Part shown: positions 20,467 to 31,990 of the stretch, one piece after another
How the letters are laid out: every line of letters starts with the position of its first letter
Numbering within the stretch: position 1 is the stretch's first letter
From: Cliona cf. orientalis
Lineage: Eukaryota; Porifera; Demospongiae; Clionaida; Clionaidae
Direction: 5' to 3'
NCBI GenBank assembly: GCA_963930775.1
Contig: OZ005690.1
Span: 3,022,225 to 3,086,224, forward strand
Length of the DNA: 64,000 nucleotides
Notes under the pieces: generated by a model
The model's input: the letters and a program-made list of their open reading frames with translations, nothing else
Databases searched by the model: none
What the model was told of the DNA's origin: nothing
Made by a program: the position numbers and the translations under genes

Positions 20467-20553
20467 ATGGCTATGAAGCAAGATCCAGAAGAATATGAGG
20501 TTATAGATGTCGATCAATCGCAAGATAAGCCAGAATTCCCAGTCGTCGTTTGA
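20467..20553 (+). promoter_or_regulatory. Upstream ORF overlapping the EEP gene start
   Basis: An ATG at 20467 opens a 28-codon frame (MAMKQDPEEYEVIDVDQSQD and on) that stops at 20553. It overlaps the main start at 20507 in another frame. A scanning ribosome would meet it first, so it could reduce translation of the main frame. It could also be the true N-terminus if a one-base error exists here. Confidence 0.5.
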
Positions 20554-21610
20554 AATAGTCACTTGGAACACCAATAGCTCTGCACAAGAAGCTTATTTTT
20601 CTGCTATAAGAGATATTCTTATACGTACAGTGAAGAGGCCAATTGAGCATTGCATTATTCTTATGCAGGAGGTTAAACTTTGTGGCGAGTCTGTGAAAAA
20701 CCAATGGAAATTTACCAACTGTGAGGTAGCCATACCACCTATAGCGTCTGGTCTCAGAGAGGCTGCAGTAGTAACACCTCCAGGTGGAAAAGGGCTTGAA
20801 TATGAAGTTGGTGAAAAGCTTTATGACTCGAAATTAAAAGAAAAAGGTGTAAAGGATGAATTCGCAGAAAGAATGTGCGGACAAATGGTCACTTTGAAGA
20901 AAAAACAGGGTGAAAGTGAATATACTGCTAGGATTACAATAGTATCATACCATGCGCAATACAAAGTAAGCAACAAAAAGGAGAATATGCTAGAATATTT
21001 CAAAGAAATGTGCAAGTTTGCTGACGACCTTAAGCAAACAATCATAATCGGTGGAGATTTCAATCTTCCAGTGCTTGATTGGAAGGATGATGTTGAAGAG
21101 AAGTTCAAAGATCAAGTATCTGTGGCTTGGTATGTGGGTACACCTCGCCGTTGGAACCGAGATAAGCTCATAGACACCTTTGCAGTGGTGCAGCCAAGTG
21201 ACCCTGAGTATCAAACCAAAGCAACGTTTGAAGAAACGATGGGAATCTACCAATTTCCAATGGCTGGCCATGTAGGAGGTGGCCAGGCCACTGCCCTTCA
21301 AGATTACCCATCATCCAAAAATCAATGGTTTAAGTATGTGCATTTCAATGATGAAGATTTACAAGAGATCAGAGATGCTTTGGTCACAAAAGACAGTGGA
21401 GATAGCAAACACCTATCAGAGCCGTCCGCAAAAGTAAATCCATGTGGGCCTCCAGCTCCACTCTGGCCAAACTCATGCTTAGATAAAGTGCTCGATCATG
21501 ATCCAGTTTTGACCAAGATTAGGATTACTCTTAAACAAAATGATTCTGCACAAGACAACACACCTATAACTCCAGAGAAACGAGTGACTCGCAATTCAAA
21601 AATTAATTAA
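20507..21610 (+). CDS. Endonuclease/exonuclease/phosphatase (EEP) fold protein
   Basis: Intronless frame of 367 residues. Motifs of the EEP superfamily appear in order: VTWNTNS (about 18), LMQEVK with the metal-binding Glu (about 50-56), ITIVSYHAQYK (about 145), IIIGGDFNLPV with the catalytic Asp and Asn (about 181-190), and DHDPVL near the C-terminus (about 343). The family cleaves phosphodiester bonds in nucleic acids or removes phosphates from lipids; the substrate cannot be told here. There is no signal peptide and no membrane segment. The C-tail is basic (KRVTRNSK). It is not a LINE: no reverse transcriptase follows. It stands alone among repeats inside the putative Sec31 intron, on the opposite strand. 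Confidence 0.8.
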   Translation: MSINRKISQNSQSSFEIVTWNTNSSAQEAYFSAIRDILIRTVKRPIEHCIILMQEVKLCGESVKNQWKFTNCEVAIPPIASGLREAAVVTPPGGKGLEYEVGEKLYDSKLKEKGVKDEFAERMCGQMVTLKKKQGESEYTARITIVSYHAQYKVSNKKENMLEYFKEMCKFADDLKQTIIIGGDFNLPVLDWKDDVEEKFKDQVSVAWYVGTPRRWNRDKLIDTFAVVQPSDPEYQTKATFEETMGIYQFPMAGHVGGGQATALQDYPSSKNQWFKYVHFNDEDLQEIRDALVTKDSGDSKHLSEPSAKVNPCGPPAPLWPNSCLDKVLDHDPVLTKIRITLKQNDSAQDNTPITPEKRVTRNSKIN

Positions 21611-21850
21611 ACTATATTTAGTGCAACAGAGCATCCATATAACAGCCACAGTGAGAAGATTTTCTCTAACTTGAAACAGCTGCTAAATATAGTCTGATAT
21701 ATACATGTCTTTATACTTTAGCATACTATAGTTATCTTCTGTCTCACAATGATATTGAGTAGTCACTCTTTCCTTTACAAAATTATAGAGTGATGTCCAG
21801 TACTGCCACAACCTGTCCTGGGCTATCCTAGGACATTTCCCATAGACCTA
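21611..21850. other. 3' flank of the EEP gene
   Basis: AT-rich non-coding DNA with no recognised element before the minisatellite begins. Confidence 0.4.
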
Positions 21851-22345
21851 GGACCTTGAATACCTAACCGGGAACTCCCTTTCTATAGGGCTATAACTGG
21901 CCCCTCAATACTAAGTTGGGACATCCCCAGGAACTCCCATCACATAGCTAGCAGATCCCTCAACACTAAGTACTGGGACATCCCCAGACTCTTCCATCAC
22001 ATAGCTATAGGGCTATAGCAGATGCCTCCCTTTGCATATAGGGCTGCAGCTGGGAATCCCGGGACATCCTTGGGAACTATCTATCACCGAATAGGGCTAT
22101 TATAGCAGAACCCTCAATACTAAGTATCCTGGGATTCCCAGGACATCCCCGGGAACTCCCATTACGTAAGGCTATATAGCAAATCCCTCAATACTAAGTA
22201 TCCCGGGATTCCTGGGACATCCTTGATAACTCCCATCACATAAGGCTATATAGCAGATCCCTCAATACTAAGTATCCTGGGATTCCCAGGACATCCCCGG
22301 GAACTCCCATTACATAAGGCTATATAGCAGATCCCTCAATACTAA
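21850..22345 (+). repeat. Minisatellite array, about 74 bp unit, forward
   Basis: Tandem units with CCTCAATACTAAGTATCC, GGGATTCCCAGGACATCC and GGGAACTCCCAT, about 74 bp in the clearest units near the right end and diverged at the left. Each unit is itself partly palindromic (GGGATTCCC). The same unit occurs in reverse orientation at 27730-28720. Confidence 0.85.
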
Positions 22346-22684
22346 GTTAATTGCAGGGTAACTCCCTTGGATAATGCTACGGACCACCAGTCTATGACCA
22401 GAGTTATGTATTGGTGGAAGCCCCTGAGCAGTGAGCTGTCTGCAGGACCTCCACCGTGCCGCTTCGCCAGGGACGAGAGGAGTTCTCCAGTCCCCACGAT
22501 CCCGGTGCGGCAGGAGGCGCCTCCTAACGCTGAAGGCTTGGGGTCCCTAATACCAGGGGGAGTGGCGTCACTACCCCGCATCCAAGCAATACAATGCCCC
22601 CCAAGCCAGGAACTGTACGTGAGGTGTTTGTATTAGAAGTTAAGATGAATTCATATTGAGATTTACCCAAATGTAGGTAGGCAG
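22346..22684. other. GC-richer stretch, probably retrotransposon end
   Basis: Non-coding DNA between the minisatellite and the recombinase frame. It may be the 3' end of the DIRS-type element, but no split direct repeats could be shown. Confidence 0.35.
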
Positions 22685-24670
22685 CTAGGAGGAAAGCATG
22701 AGTGTGTAATTTGCTAATTCCTGCCGAGGGATCTTAATGTATCTTTGATATGCATCACTCTCCCATCTGCCTAGGATCTTGATCAGACTGTCCTCCATGC
22801 CGTTCGCAGCTGCCGTAGACGCTGCTCCAATCCGAAAGCTGTGTCCATTGAAATCCGAGGCATCTGCTCCAGCCAGCTGCAAAGCCTTTTTGACCTCCTC
22901 CACAAAGTGGGCTCTGGTTAGAAACTGCCCATTCTCCCAGATGAATACGGGACCTGGAGCCGTCCCCCTCACCACCAAATAACTTAGCAGAGCAGATACA
23001 GGGCACAGAGGGGACTTATTTGTAGAACGACTGTGACACCCTTCCTTAGCTGATCTGTCTTTGACTGCTTCAAGTTAATTAAGACCATAGAAGGGGCCTC
23101 GAGGTGATCAACTGATATGTCGGAGATGGACAGATGGACCTTATCATCAAATTGGCTGACTCCTGATGCTGTGAACTCCCCGACTCGTAGGAAAGCGAAG
23201 AATGCTAGGCATGAAGCAGCCCATAGTATTTTTGCGTTCCTCAAATCTGTTCGCCTTTCCCATACTGCAATTTAAACAGCTTGCTGAGAAGTGTAGGTAT
23301 AATTGGCTGGCGTTCCTTCCTAGGATTAGGCTTGAGGGCGCCATCTCTCCTTATTCCCCTCATGATGTACTCCAGGCGCGCCATCCGTGAGATACCAGGA
23401 TCCCCCAGCCCATTTTGTATCTGGTAATGTCGTATTGCTGACAAGTAGACTTTCAGTGAGGTGTGGGACACACCTTCTTTCGCGAGAGCAGCCACAAATG
23501 CCGATAGGGTCTCCTCTCTTGCTGGAAGAGTCGGACGACTGAGCCTTACACAGAAGCTCTTATATCTCCTGATACCAGACTGATAGGACTTGAGTGTGGA
23601 CTTCGCTAGACCTTTCGCAAAGAATTCATCAGCACTCGCCTGACATTGTTCCCATTCAGCAGAGACCATTGATGGTCCTATTAGGAGTTATAATGAGCAT
23701 AATGACTGAGAATGGCTACAATCATACAATTCACAGGATACAACAACAGAGACAAATAACATTCTGATACAGAATCTGATATCCAAGCCTTAACTGTTTC
23801 TATAGAGGCTAGAGGCAGGCTTGAAAGGCGCTGGACCACTCGGCTGACAGCCAGTTTGGCCTTTGATTGATTAGAATCTCGATCAGCGCCGGAGGTATCG
23901 CTGAGGCAGCCCTAGAGGCAGAGGGGACCTTCAGGAAAAATGCTGGTAGATTGTTTCTCGATAAGGCGTCAGCTGCTTCGTTTGAGATGCCTGCTATGTG
24001 CTCCGCAGACAAGGTGATGTTTGATCGTGCACATATAAAGAAAAGGCACCTGAGCAGATGCATCGCCATAGGGTGCTTACTTGTGTGTTTATTGATCATG
24101 ACAACAACAGCTGCATTGTCGCACAAGCAATGGATATGGCAACCAGCCATGTCACTCCCCCATATGGCACAGGAGACAACGATTGGCAATAACTCTTGCA
24201 CGCTGATATGTACCTCTGTCCATGCAGGGCAAGAGGACCACGACAGAGCAAACCACTTGCTGCCAAAATAGGCTCCGCAACCCCCGGAGCCAGAGGCATC
24301 AGTGACTAGCCTGGCATCAATCGGACGTCTGCACAGAGCTGATATCACCGACACTCCGTTCCACGTATCGAGAAAGGTTGCCCACCACCGAAGATCTGCT
24401 CGGAACTCGGCATTAAGCCGCAAATGACCGTCCATATGGACCTGACGTTTTGATAGGTCGATCATTCGGCGTAGGAACGTACGACCAGGCCTCACCACCG
24501 AGCTCGCATGCTGCAGGTTGCCTATCAGAGAGAGAAGAGTACGCTTAGTACAGCTTTTCTTCGATCTCCATGAGTAAATCATCTGCTTGATATGTGACAA
24601 CTTCTCGTCTGGCAGTCTGATTTCCATGGATGTGGTATCAATTATGAAGCCCAGAAAGTCTAGCACCGTA
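22685..24670 (-). mobile_element. DIRS/Ngaro-type retrotransposon, 5'-truncated, broken
   Basis: Read on the minus strand. The frame at 24666-23809 encodes the tail of a reverse transcriptase (LDFLGFIIDTTSMEI) and an RNase H domain with its acidic residues (VTDASGSGGCGAYF, QELLPIV, CDNAAVVVMIN, SNEAADALSR). After 140 bp comes a tyrosine recombinase in three frames: N-terminal helical domain (23669-23241, KSTLKSYQSGIRRYKSF), first catalytic Arg (23244-22984, AFLRVGEF) and the HxxR and Tyr motifs (22978-22685, GHSFRIGAAS, SDAYQRYIK). RT-RH followed by a tyrosine recombinase defines the DIRS order. The RT catalytic centre is missing and two frameshifts break the recombinase, so it cannot move by itself. 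Confidence 0.88.
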
Positions 24671-24679
24671 GCTAGGTTG

Positions 24680-26035
24680 CATCAGTGCTGGGAGCTTTCC
24701 TTAGATTGGAATCTCTATCCAATACACATTAAAAAGGTAAGAAATGATTTTAATTTAACTTTTAAATACCTATTAAAATATTATTATATATAATTTAGGG
24801 GTGTCATCAAATAGGAAAGGCTATTGACATGCCTCCAGATGCCATCCTTAGTGGATTGCTTCTTTTGGTCAGCTTTTTCATGTCCCACTCAGTAGTCAAG
24901 GTTCCTGGAACAGTATGGGTTGAGCCAGTAATTCTGTGGATTGCAATTGCTATGCCTACTGGGAGCGGCAAAACTCCACTGTTTGCCTTCCTCACCACTA
25001 TTCTCCATGATGTCCGCAAGAAACTCAAATTGACAAGCATGCATCCACCATGGCTCCTGGATGAAGCCAGCTTCGAAAAAATGGGTGAACTAATGGCCAC
25101 AAATCATTCAAAACTCCTGGGAATGTACGATGAGCTCTCTACTTTTCTCGCTCAGATAAATGTTTATAGAGGAAAGGGGTTGTCCGATTCTCATGATTTG
25201 TCCACATTCCTATCCCTTTATACTGGCAAATCTTGGACACGTGCAACTGGTAAGGAATTTACACTGCCACATAAATACATAAATTGTGAGGAGCTCAATT
25301 TTCACAGATTTCACAGATAGCTATTAAATAAGAAACCCTATATATTAATCCTCAGCACATTTGTAAATGTTGAAGATCGTGTAGCTGTGAAAATTTAACT
25401 CCATGAAACTTTCCACTATTATTGTAATTATGGCATACATACAATAATATCATGTATGTTGTAGTGTCAGGTGATGCAAATTTTCACATGGAAAGGACAG
25501 CACTGACTGTGGGGGGATTCACCCAGCCTACAGTAGCTATAAATCTCTCATAGAACTACCTGCCAGTGTTGAAAAAGGCTTAACTCAGTGATTTCTGTGG
25601 ATTTTTCCTGAGCCATCTTTTGCCAATTTCAATAGCCTTGAGCTCATTGATCAAAATTTTACAGAGTACCTGGGTAAGTATAAAAATTAATTTCATTTAC
25701 ATCAATATTATAATAGCTACTACATATTTGTGTGCAGATTTCTTTTGTTTGATTGCATCTCCTAATCATTTGGGTCCATTAGTGGCTACAATAGGGAGAG
25801 AGCTCAAAATCTGAATTTCCACCAAAGTTTGGTGTACAATTAAATGTTTAAACTCCGTGTAAAAATTATTATTAGTCAAATTTTGATTATTTATTTTTTA
25901 TAGGCTTACACCTTTGTGAAGGAGCCTATAGGGGATGATCTTGATGGTTTGGTGACTAAATTAGCACAGTTTGGTGTCTCCCTTGCCCAGTACCAGCATG
26001 CAATGGAGCTTGAAGAGATACGACCTACCCAGTGA
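24680..26035 (+). pseudogene. DUF3987-like P-loop protein gene, broken
   Basis: Four exons can be traced. Exon a ends LYPIHIKK at a GTAAG donor (24736). Exon b (24797-about 25247) has a P-loop-like AMPTGSGKTP and LLGMYDELSTFLAQINVYRG. Exon c (25471-25670) carries LTVGGFTQPT and FLWIFPEPSFANFN. Exon d (25904 to about 26033) has EPIGDDLDGLVTKL. Exon c has a one-base frame change near 25546 and a TGA where relatives have Arg (CGA). A possible last exon lies at 27294-27380 (TTPRRSPRKLGQ then stop). The 5' part is cut where the DIRS element begins. The family name comes from memory of such proteins in cnidarians and sponges. Confidence 0.65.
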
Positions 26036-26599
26036 GTATATAATACATCAGGGAAGTCACTAAAGAGCAGTAGAGCAATGCAGTGCTTATACTATGATCA
26101 TAAACATAATAATTGTATTATATATAGCACATTTCTTTTTACCCCGCGTGTGCATGAGCAACAAGGGGTAAAGCAGTCAGTTTTGTCCATTTGTCTGAGT
26201 GTCTGTCAGCACAAAAATCGCCGGCTATAAAGATCTACATGTAGGTATCTGAGTGACTCGTAAGCATAGCAAATCCATCAAAAATCTTCGTGTGCTTTAG
26301 ATCGTTTGTTAAGGCCCACGAGCATTACAAACGCTGCATTTTATATTTGCCACGCCTATTAACTGCACTCGTGTATTTCACAACCTAATGGAAGATAAAG
26401 GTTGTCAATAAGCACGCACATACTGTGCAGATGCATGGGTCAAGATGATACAGTGTGCAGGATATGTGCTCTAGAGACCTCCAGTTAATTTCTATGTGGT
26501 GACTTGCTTGTAATGTCAAGCTACATGTATTATCTCATTCTGAAACATAATATTTTACAAATAATTAACAAGTATGTTTAATGTCACAATCATGGGATA

Positions 26600-27160
26600 G
26601 TGTGGCTAGCATGCATGATCATCTATTAACAGTACATAGTTCATGCACAAACAGTATCCTGCCTGGGCAAGATTGTCCACTGGTACCGTGCGCATGCGCA
26701 GATGGAAACGGTTGCAGAGGCCACACCCCTTGGCAAAGCAAGCAAGTGTACTATGGCAACGTTCTCGCTCTGCTCAAACGTTGCTACCGACTACTGACAG
26801 GCATGAACAGACCTCGTCTCTCGCTTCGCTCGAGGCTCGGTGGCTAGCGCCAGCGCCTGCTTATAAGCAGGCCTTTCGAAACGCGCGGCGCTTCGCGCCG
26901 ATCGTTCAATCGACAATGCGTCGCTAGCTGTAGCTATGGCCCGAGGCATTAAGGCCACTCTTATTTGTGCACACGTTACTTCTTTGTGCACACGGCCCTA
27001 CAGTTCTGACCAATCCTGGGCGTTGTAGTGCGGCTCGTTCATAGCAACCGGGCGCTTCCAAGACGCGTATCCATGCCCTCATGTAATGACACGGACTATA
27101 TAAGAAAATTGTCGCTCTGAAAAATATTTTTCGCTGTATATATATAATCATGATCAAGAT
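26600..27160. repeat. Interspersed repeat, copy 1
   Basis: Shares strings such as TAAGAAAATTGTCGCT and GAAAAATATTTTT with 28960-29280 in the same order. It includes GC-rich inverted motifs (GCGCGGCGCTTCGCGCC) near 26882. Open frames here lack codon character. Confidence 0.6.
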
Positions 27161-27729
27161 AATTCATGGAAAGGGAATAGGAGTTACCCTTAGGCTAAGT
27201 ATACACTCTTGCTTGTAGTTTACACAATCCACGACTCAACTTCGTTTCAACCTGATAGCATTATTATGTACAATGTTATGCACATGTTCCATCTAGGCCC
27301 ATTACTGGTAAACACTCTCGAGCTGATGATCCAAGCCTTCCAACAACACCTAGACGATCACCTAGGAAGCTTGGACAATGAGTGATCCATGTCTTTGGCA
27401 ATATTAAATTTGTGGAACTTCAGAAAAATTAGTACGAGTCATTCATGATCATGCTGCTATATACCATACGTGTGATTACCTATTTAATCATCTTAAACTC
27501 ATTGATGTTATCTTTATTGATGACATCCTACTTGCTACTAGATATACTTCTCTAGTCCACAGATTCACTCTTGACTCCTCATGATTTCATTATGGTTAAT
27601 ATTATCATCACTTATACGTATGTATTAATCACTACTATCCCTTCAAAATTATTTTAGTTATGCCAAGTATAGCAGATATTATCTGCTGCCATGGACTTCC
27701 TGATGATGTCCTGGAATACTTCTTTATAA
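27161..27729. other. Mostly unrecognised DNA
   Basis: Apart from the possible DUF3987-like last exon at 27294-27380, nothing can be assigned. Confidence 0.4.
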
Positions 27730-28720
27730 TCGCCCTATACAATGCGAGTTCCCAGGATATTTAGTATTGAGAGATCAATCCTGTATAGCTCTTTGTAATG
27801 GGAGTTCCCGGGAATCCCGGGATACTTAGGTATGCAGTAGTGAGGGATCTGCTATAGCCTTATAGGTATGTAATGGGAGTTCCCAGGAATGTCCTAGGAA
27901 TCCCGGGATACTTAGTACAGAGGGATCTGCTATAGCACTATAGTTATACGATGGGAGTTTCCAGGGTATCCCGGGGATCCTGATATATTTATAGTATATC
28001 TGCTATAGCCCTATAGCTATGAGATAGGAGTTCCCAGAAATCCTGGGATACTTAGTATTGAGGGATCTATATATATCTATGTGAAGAGAGTTCCCAGGGA
28101 ATCCCAGGGTATTTAGGGATCTGCTATATAGCCTTATGTAATGGGAGTTCCCGGGAATCCCAGGATACTTAGTATTGAGGGATCTGCTATATAGTCTTAT
28201 GTGATGGGAGCTGATGTCCCAGGAATCCCGGGATACTTAGTATTGAGGGATCTGCTATATCCCTATATATATCTATGTGAAGAGAGTTCCCGGGGATGTC
28301 CCAGAAATCCTGGGATACTTAGTATTGAGGGATCTGCTATAGCTATACCTTTATGTGATGGGAGCTCCCAAGGATGTCTCAGGAATCCTGGGATGCTTAG
28401 TATTGAGGGATCTTATGTGATGGGAGTTCCCAAGGATGTCCCAGGAATCCTGGGACACTTAGGGATGTGCTAGCTATAGCCCTATAGTAATGCGATGGGA
28501 GTTCCTGGGGATGTCCCCTGAGATTCTAGCCTTATCTATGTGCCGAGGATATCCTGGGAATCCTGGGATACTGACATGTAGTAATGAGGGTCTGCCCTTT
28601 GTGATGGGAGTTCCCGGGGATGTCCCAGGAATCGTGGTATACTTTTGTAGTTGAGTAAACAAGAGTTATAGCCTAAATTCCCTTGGATCTCCCAGGAATC
28701 CTAGGATGCTAAGATTCAGG
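27730..28720 (-). repeat. Minisatellite array, reverse orientation
   Basis: Tandem units with GGGAGTTCCCGGGAATCC, GGGATACTTAGTATTGAGG and GATCTGCTATAT are the complement of the array at 21850-22345. Unit length varies by indels. The open frame at 28201-28473 is only the repeat read through. Confidence 0.85.
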
Positions 28721-28959
28721 ATGTGTAATGATGTTAGTTAGTGGGATCCCATGGACAGCTTAGGATAGAATGTGGCAGAACTGGACATGTATGACAAAAT
28801 ACTTTAAAACCAATAGTAATCAGTAGCATAAGGCTCCTTATGAATTGAAGATACTTGTGTACCCAAATTATAAGTATACTACACATCTGACTCAATATCT
28901 GCATACTATATACTCGGAAATTCATATATAATAATACAAGCGTTGCTAATTTCTCGGTA

Positions 28960-29280
28960 GTAGATCAAATGTTTCACTAGTAAACAAGTATGTTTGGTGT
29001 AACAATCAATGTGACTGAACACCATGCTATGTACAATCGAGTGCCAGTGTGCATGCGCAAATGAAAACAGCACCGAACTTTGAACCTATGCTATTATGAT
29101 GTAGACCACAACCTCGTTTGTGCACACAGCACAACAATTCTGACCAATCGTGAGTCTTCTGAACTTGTAGGAGAGCGCATCTTTTATGCCCTCCAGGTTA
29201 GGACATGGACTACATGTATATAAGAAAATTGTCGCTATGAAAAATATTTTTTGTTGTATAATTATAGTATAATGAAGCAC
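28960..29280. repeat. Interspersed repeat, copy 2
   Basis: Diverged copy of the element at 26600-27160. Confidence 0.55.
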
Positions 29281-29429
29281 TAATAGTGCAAAACCCTCGG
29301 CTTTCATGAATTTGTTTTAAACTGGTCATTGATTAAGCCTATAATTATGCCGAAATGAGAAAAGATCTAACCCAAACCCAAAAGGCAAACCCAAAGCTAG
29401 TATGTGCTATACCGTGCACTAGCCTTTTA

Positions 29430-29560
29430 TGCACCTATCAATGTATTGCCCCATCTACCCTAGTGCGGGCATATGTGGGGATAGTGTGGGGATTTGACCA
29501 CTACTTTTATCAATTATCCCACCCCTGGGGGAAGCTCCTGTAATCAAAAGGCACACCAAT
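29430..29560. mobile_element. Harbinger-type MITE remnant
   Basis: Begins TGCACCTATCAATGTATTGC after TTA, as in the copies at 10381 and 51839, but diverges after about 100 bp and lacks a clear right end. Confidence 0.6.
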
Positions 29561-30210
29561 GCAGGTCCTTGTCCCCTATGCTAGCCTGATATACAAGTTT
29601 ACATAACACTCACTTAAACCACATTAGTGTTAACCAAGGCTACTACTTGAGGTCTAGTACTAGTGTCACCATTCTGTGCTAATTTCCAGATTAAGGCAGC
29701 TATTCCCATCCCATGTGCATGCAATGGCAAGGGATTACGTAATACATAGCATGATCATCACGTGCCTGGTCAGCAGTTGCATTTGCTAGCTATCTATAGC
29801 AAGAGAGCCAAGAAGCGTTCAGAGTCTACTGTGATCAGTGATGAGTCAGTCAAATTATAAGACCTATCGTTAGTCCTACATCCTAGTCTTTTGGAAAAGA
29901 AGCCATCGCTGTCACTTTTGTCCATAGAGAGTTCGTCAAGAAGCGAAGAAGGCAGAGGTGATCAGCAAATGTCGCTGTAACTTTTGAACAAAGCGTTTTC
30001 AACGAATTCTACACGTTTCATTTGTTAAAATCGCCACGAGAAGCCTAATGGCACCTCGCTTTCAACGTATAAATAAGGTATGTAGCAACTAGCCTGGTAA
30101 CAGACAGACACACAGAACGAGTACCGTAACCCTGCGGCGCATGCGCCGAGGGTTAATAAGCAATACTCAGTTTATAGTTGAATAGCAAAAGTGTGAAGTA
30201 TTACTGTCGG
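29561..30210. other. Unrecognised DNA and TM349 5' flank remnant
   Basis: No gene. Bases 30155-30205 match the upstream flank of the TM349 copies (AATAAGCAATACTCAGTTT, also at 18547), directly joined to C-terminal coding sequence. Confidence 0.5.
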
Positions 30211-30597
30211 TGGTTTTTTGACTATTTCACAGTTACCATGAAAATATCAACAGGGGTACTCTTGTGGTTGAACGAAAGCTGTAACTGTTGCATGGGGTGC
30301 TACGTTAATGGGAAACATACCGCTCATGCAATCTTAGCTGCTTCAGCGTCATTGATCGAGATAGCACTGGCCGCCATGTGCTTTGCATTTGGCACGTCGG
30401 GACTTCTACCCAACAGCGAGGGAAACTCGACTCTACTTCGATTCACCGCACAGCACGCTGTTGAAGCTTTGATAATTTTCGGTGTGGTTGCCACACTGCT
30501 CTGGCTTCCGTGGGAAAAGTACGTGCAAGAGCCCACCACTAAAAAAATTGATGATGATACAGTGGAACTGAAGGATATTGAGCATCAGCCAATTTAA
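30210..30597 (+). pseudogene. TM349 membrane protein gene, C-terminal relic (block 1)
   Basis: Matches the last 125 or so codons of the TM349 genes: a membrane segment with KISTGVLLWLNESCNCC, ASASLIEIALAAMCFAFGTS, and AVEALIIFGVVATLLWLPWE to the end. The frame is open. The first two thirds of the gene have been deleted, joining the 5' flank to the third membrane segment. It is probably non-functional, although the remaining three membrane segments are undamaged. Confidence 0.8.
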
Positions 30598-30849
30598 CTA
30601 TACTTAGTTGCAGAGTCAATCTCTGCTACAATGAACAAAGTGTTATTTATATTTATATATGAAAAACTTAGAGACTACATCCCTCATCCCTCATGAAAAG
30701 TATTGCACCTCGCTACTGTACCCGCCATAATTCGAACTAGGACACATCGACAAACTGCGCATGCTCCGTATACGCGTATATTGGGGCGCGCGGCTTGAGC
30801 CGGTTAACCCGCACGTGACCTCCACCTAGTATCTGCCATGTTCTATATA

Positions 30850-31100
30850 TAGACTGAATAGGGAAATCCCCCCGAGCGCGTGCTTGCCAAAGAAAGCGAA
30901 CTGAGAAAATCGCCATATCTCATCGATAGTCCACGATGTCTTCTACGCTAGGTTCGAATTCTGGGTCCCAACAAGATTTCATGCGCGCTAAACATTTTGA
31001 AACAGTCTTAACCGCATTTTCATCATCATTACTCATCATTACTCATAATTACCTCATCGGTCGGACGATTTGTTTTTTTCTAATTGGGACTCGGGATGTA
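30850..31100. repeat. Repeat shared with 19340-19600
   Basis: Non-coding flank following the TM349 relic, with CGATGTCTTCTACGCTAGGT as in the other copy. Confidence 0.7.
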
Positions 31101-31312
31101 ATGTACATGTACTTGTAGCTCATATAGTGATACACACACAGTAGGTACTATTCTTAGCTAGTCTGGCGCTCCCATATGCATAATCCTTGGTAACATGCAG
31201 TAGACTTACATGAAATGTTTGCACAGTGATGTAAAATAATTGTAGGAACACCCTCATACATTATGGTTTCTTATAATATGATATGCATGCACTTGATATT
31301 ATTTGTTGGTAG

Positions 31313-31489
31313 TTGCTCAGCAACCAAAGTTTTTATAGACAATTTGCCGGCTATGGGAAGGGGTTGGGTCATCATAAAGTAGGTCAATGATGAACAGAGG
31401 CCAACTACCAACAAAATAGTTATCTGCCAGTAATTGGGGTGCATTCGACCATGCATCTCATGCACCCCAATTACTGGCAGATAACTATT
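31313..31489. mobile_element. Composite foldback element, copy 2
   Basis: The same two inverted-repeat modules as at 7399-7585, in the opposite orientation: TTGTTGGTAGTTG to CAACTACCAACAA (31313-31414), then the hairpin with TTATCTGCCAGTAATTGGGG (31415-31489). Confidence 0.8.
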
Positions 31490-31705
31490 ATATACATGTA
31501 CGTGGTCCATGCAATGCATCAACACCTAGTTTATTTATTACATATATGTATATAATACTAGTGAGGGGGGGGGGGAAAAGTGGGAGGCATGCGGCTAACA
31601 TAACCGTAACCAAACAAGGAAGTAGACAGTATTAAGAATTTAAGGTGTTCCTATAGGTGATCAATAAGGTAATCCAATGACGAGAGGGTTCATGGTACAT
31701 GTATA

Positions 31706-31928
31706 CCGTATAGCCAGAAAATTTGGCGGAAAATTAAAGTTGGCGTTTTGGCAGTCTACATGTATATCACAACTGCCAAAATAAAATCCGCCATAGTTTC
31801 TTACTCGCATATATACGTATGGTGATCCCGTATCAAACCGCCAAATTTAAATCCGCTAATATTCGCGCATTAGCGATTTTGAGCTCAACCGCCAAATTTA
31901 ATTTCCGCCAATATTTCCGGCTATACGG
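31706..31928. mobile_element. TA-flanked MITE, CCGTATAGCC family, copy 1
   Basis: A 223 bp element with ends CCGTATAGCCAGAAAATTTG and GGCTATACGG between TA dinucleotides. Internal repeats carry TTGGCGG. A relative is at 33434-33640. Confidence 0.78.
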
Positions 31929-31990
31929 TATGTTATCCAGGCTAAACCCTTCCCTTAGTTAGGAGAGTATGTATTAGGGCTTGCGTATAC

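Noticed and set aside
22342-22636. Overlapping frames on both strands beside the DIRS element
   Set aside because: They match nothing recognisable; the GC content is that of the retrotransposon end.
28201-28473. Open frame of 90 codons with repeated residues
   Set aside because: It is the minisatellite translated; the units vary in length by indels and the frame is not kept elsewhere in the array.
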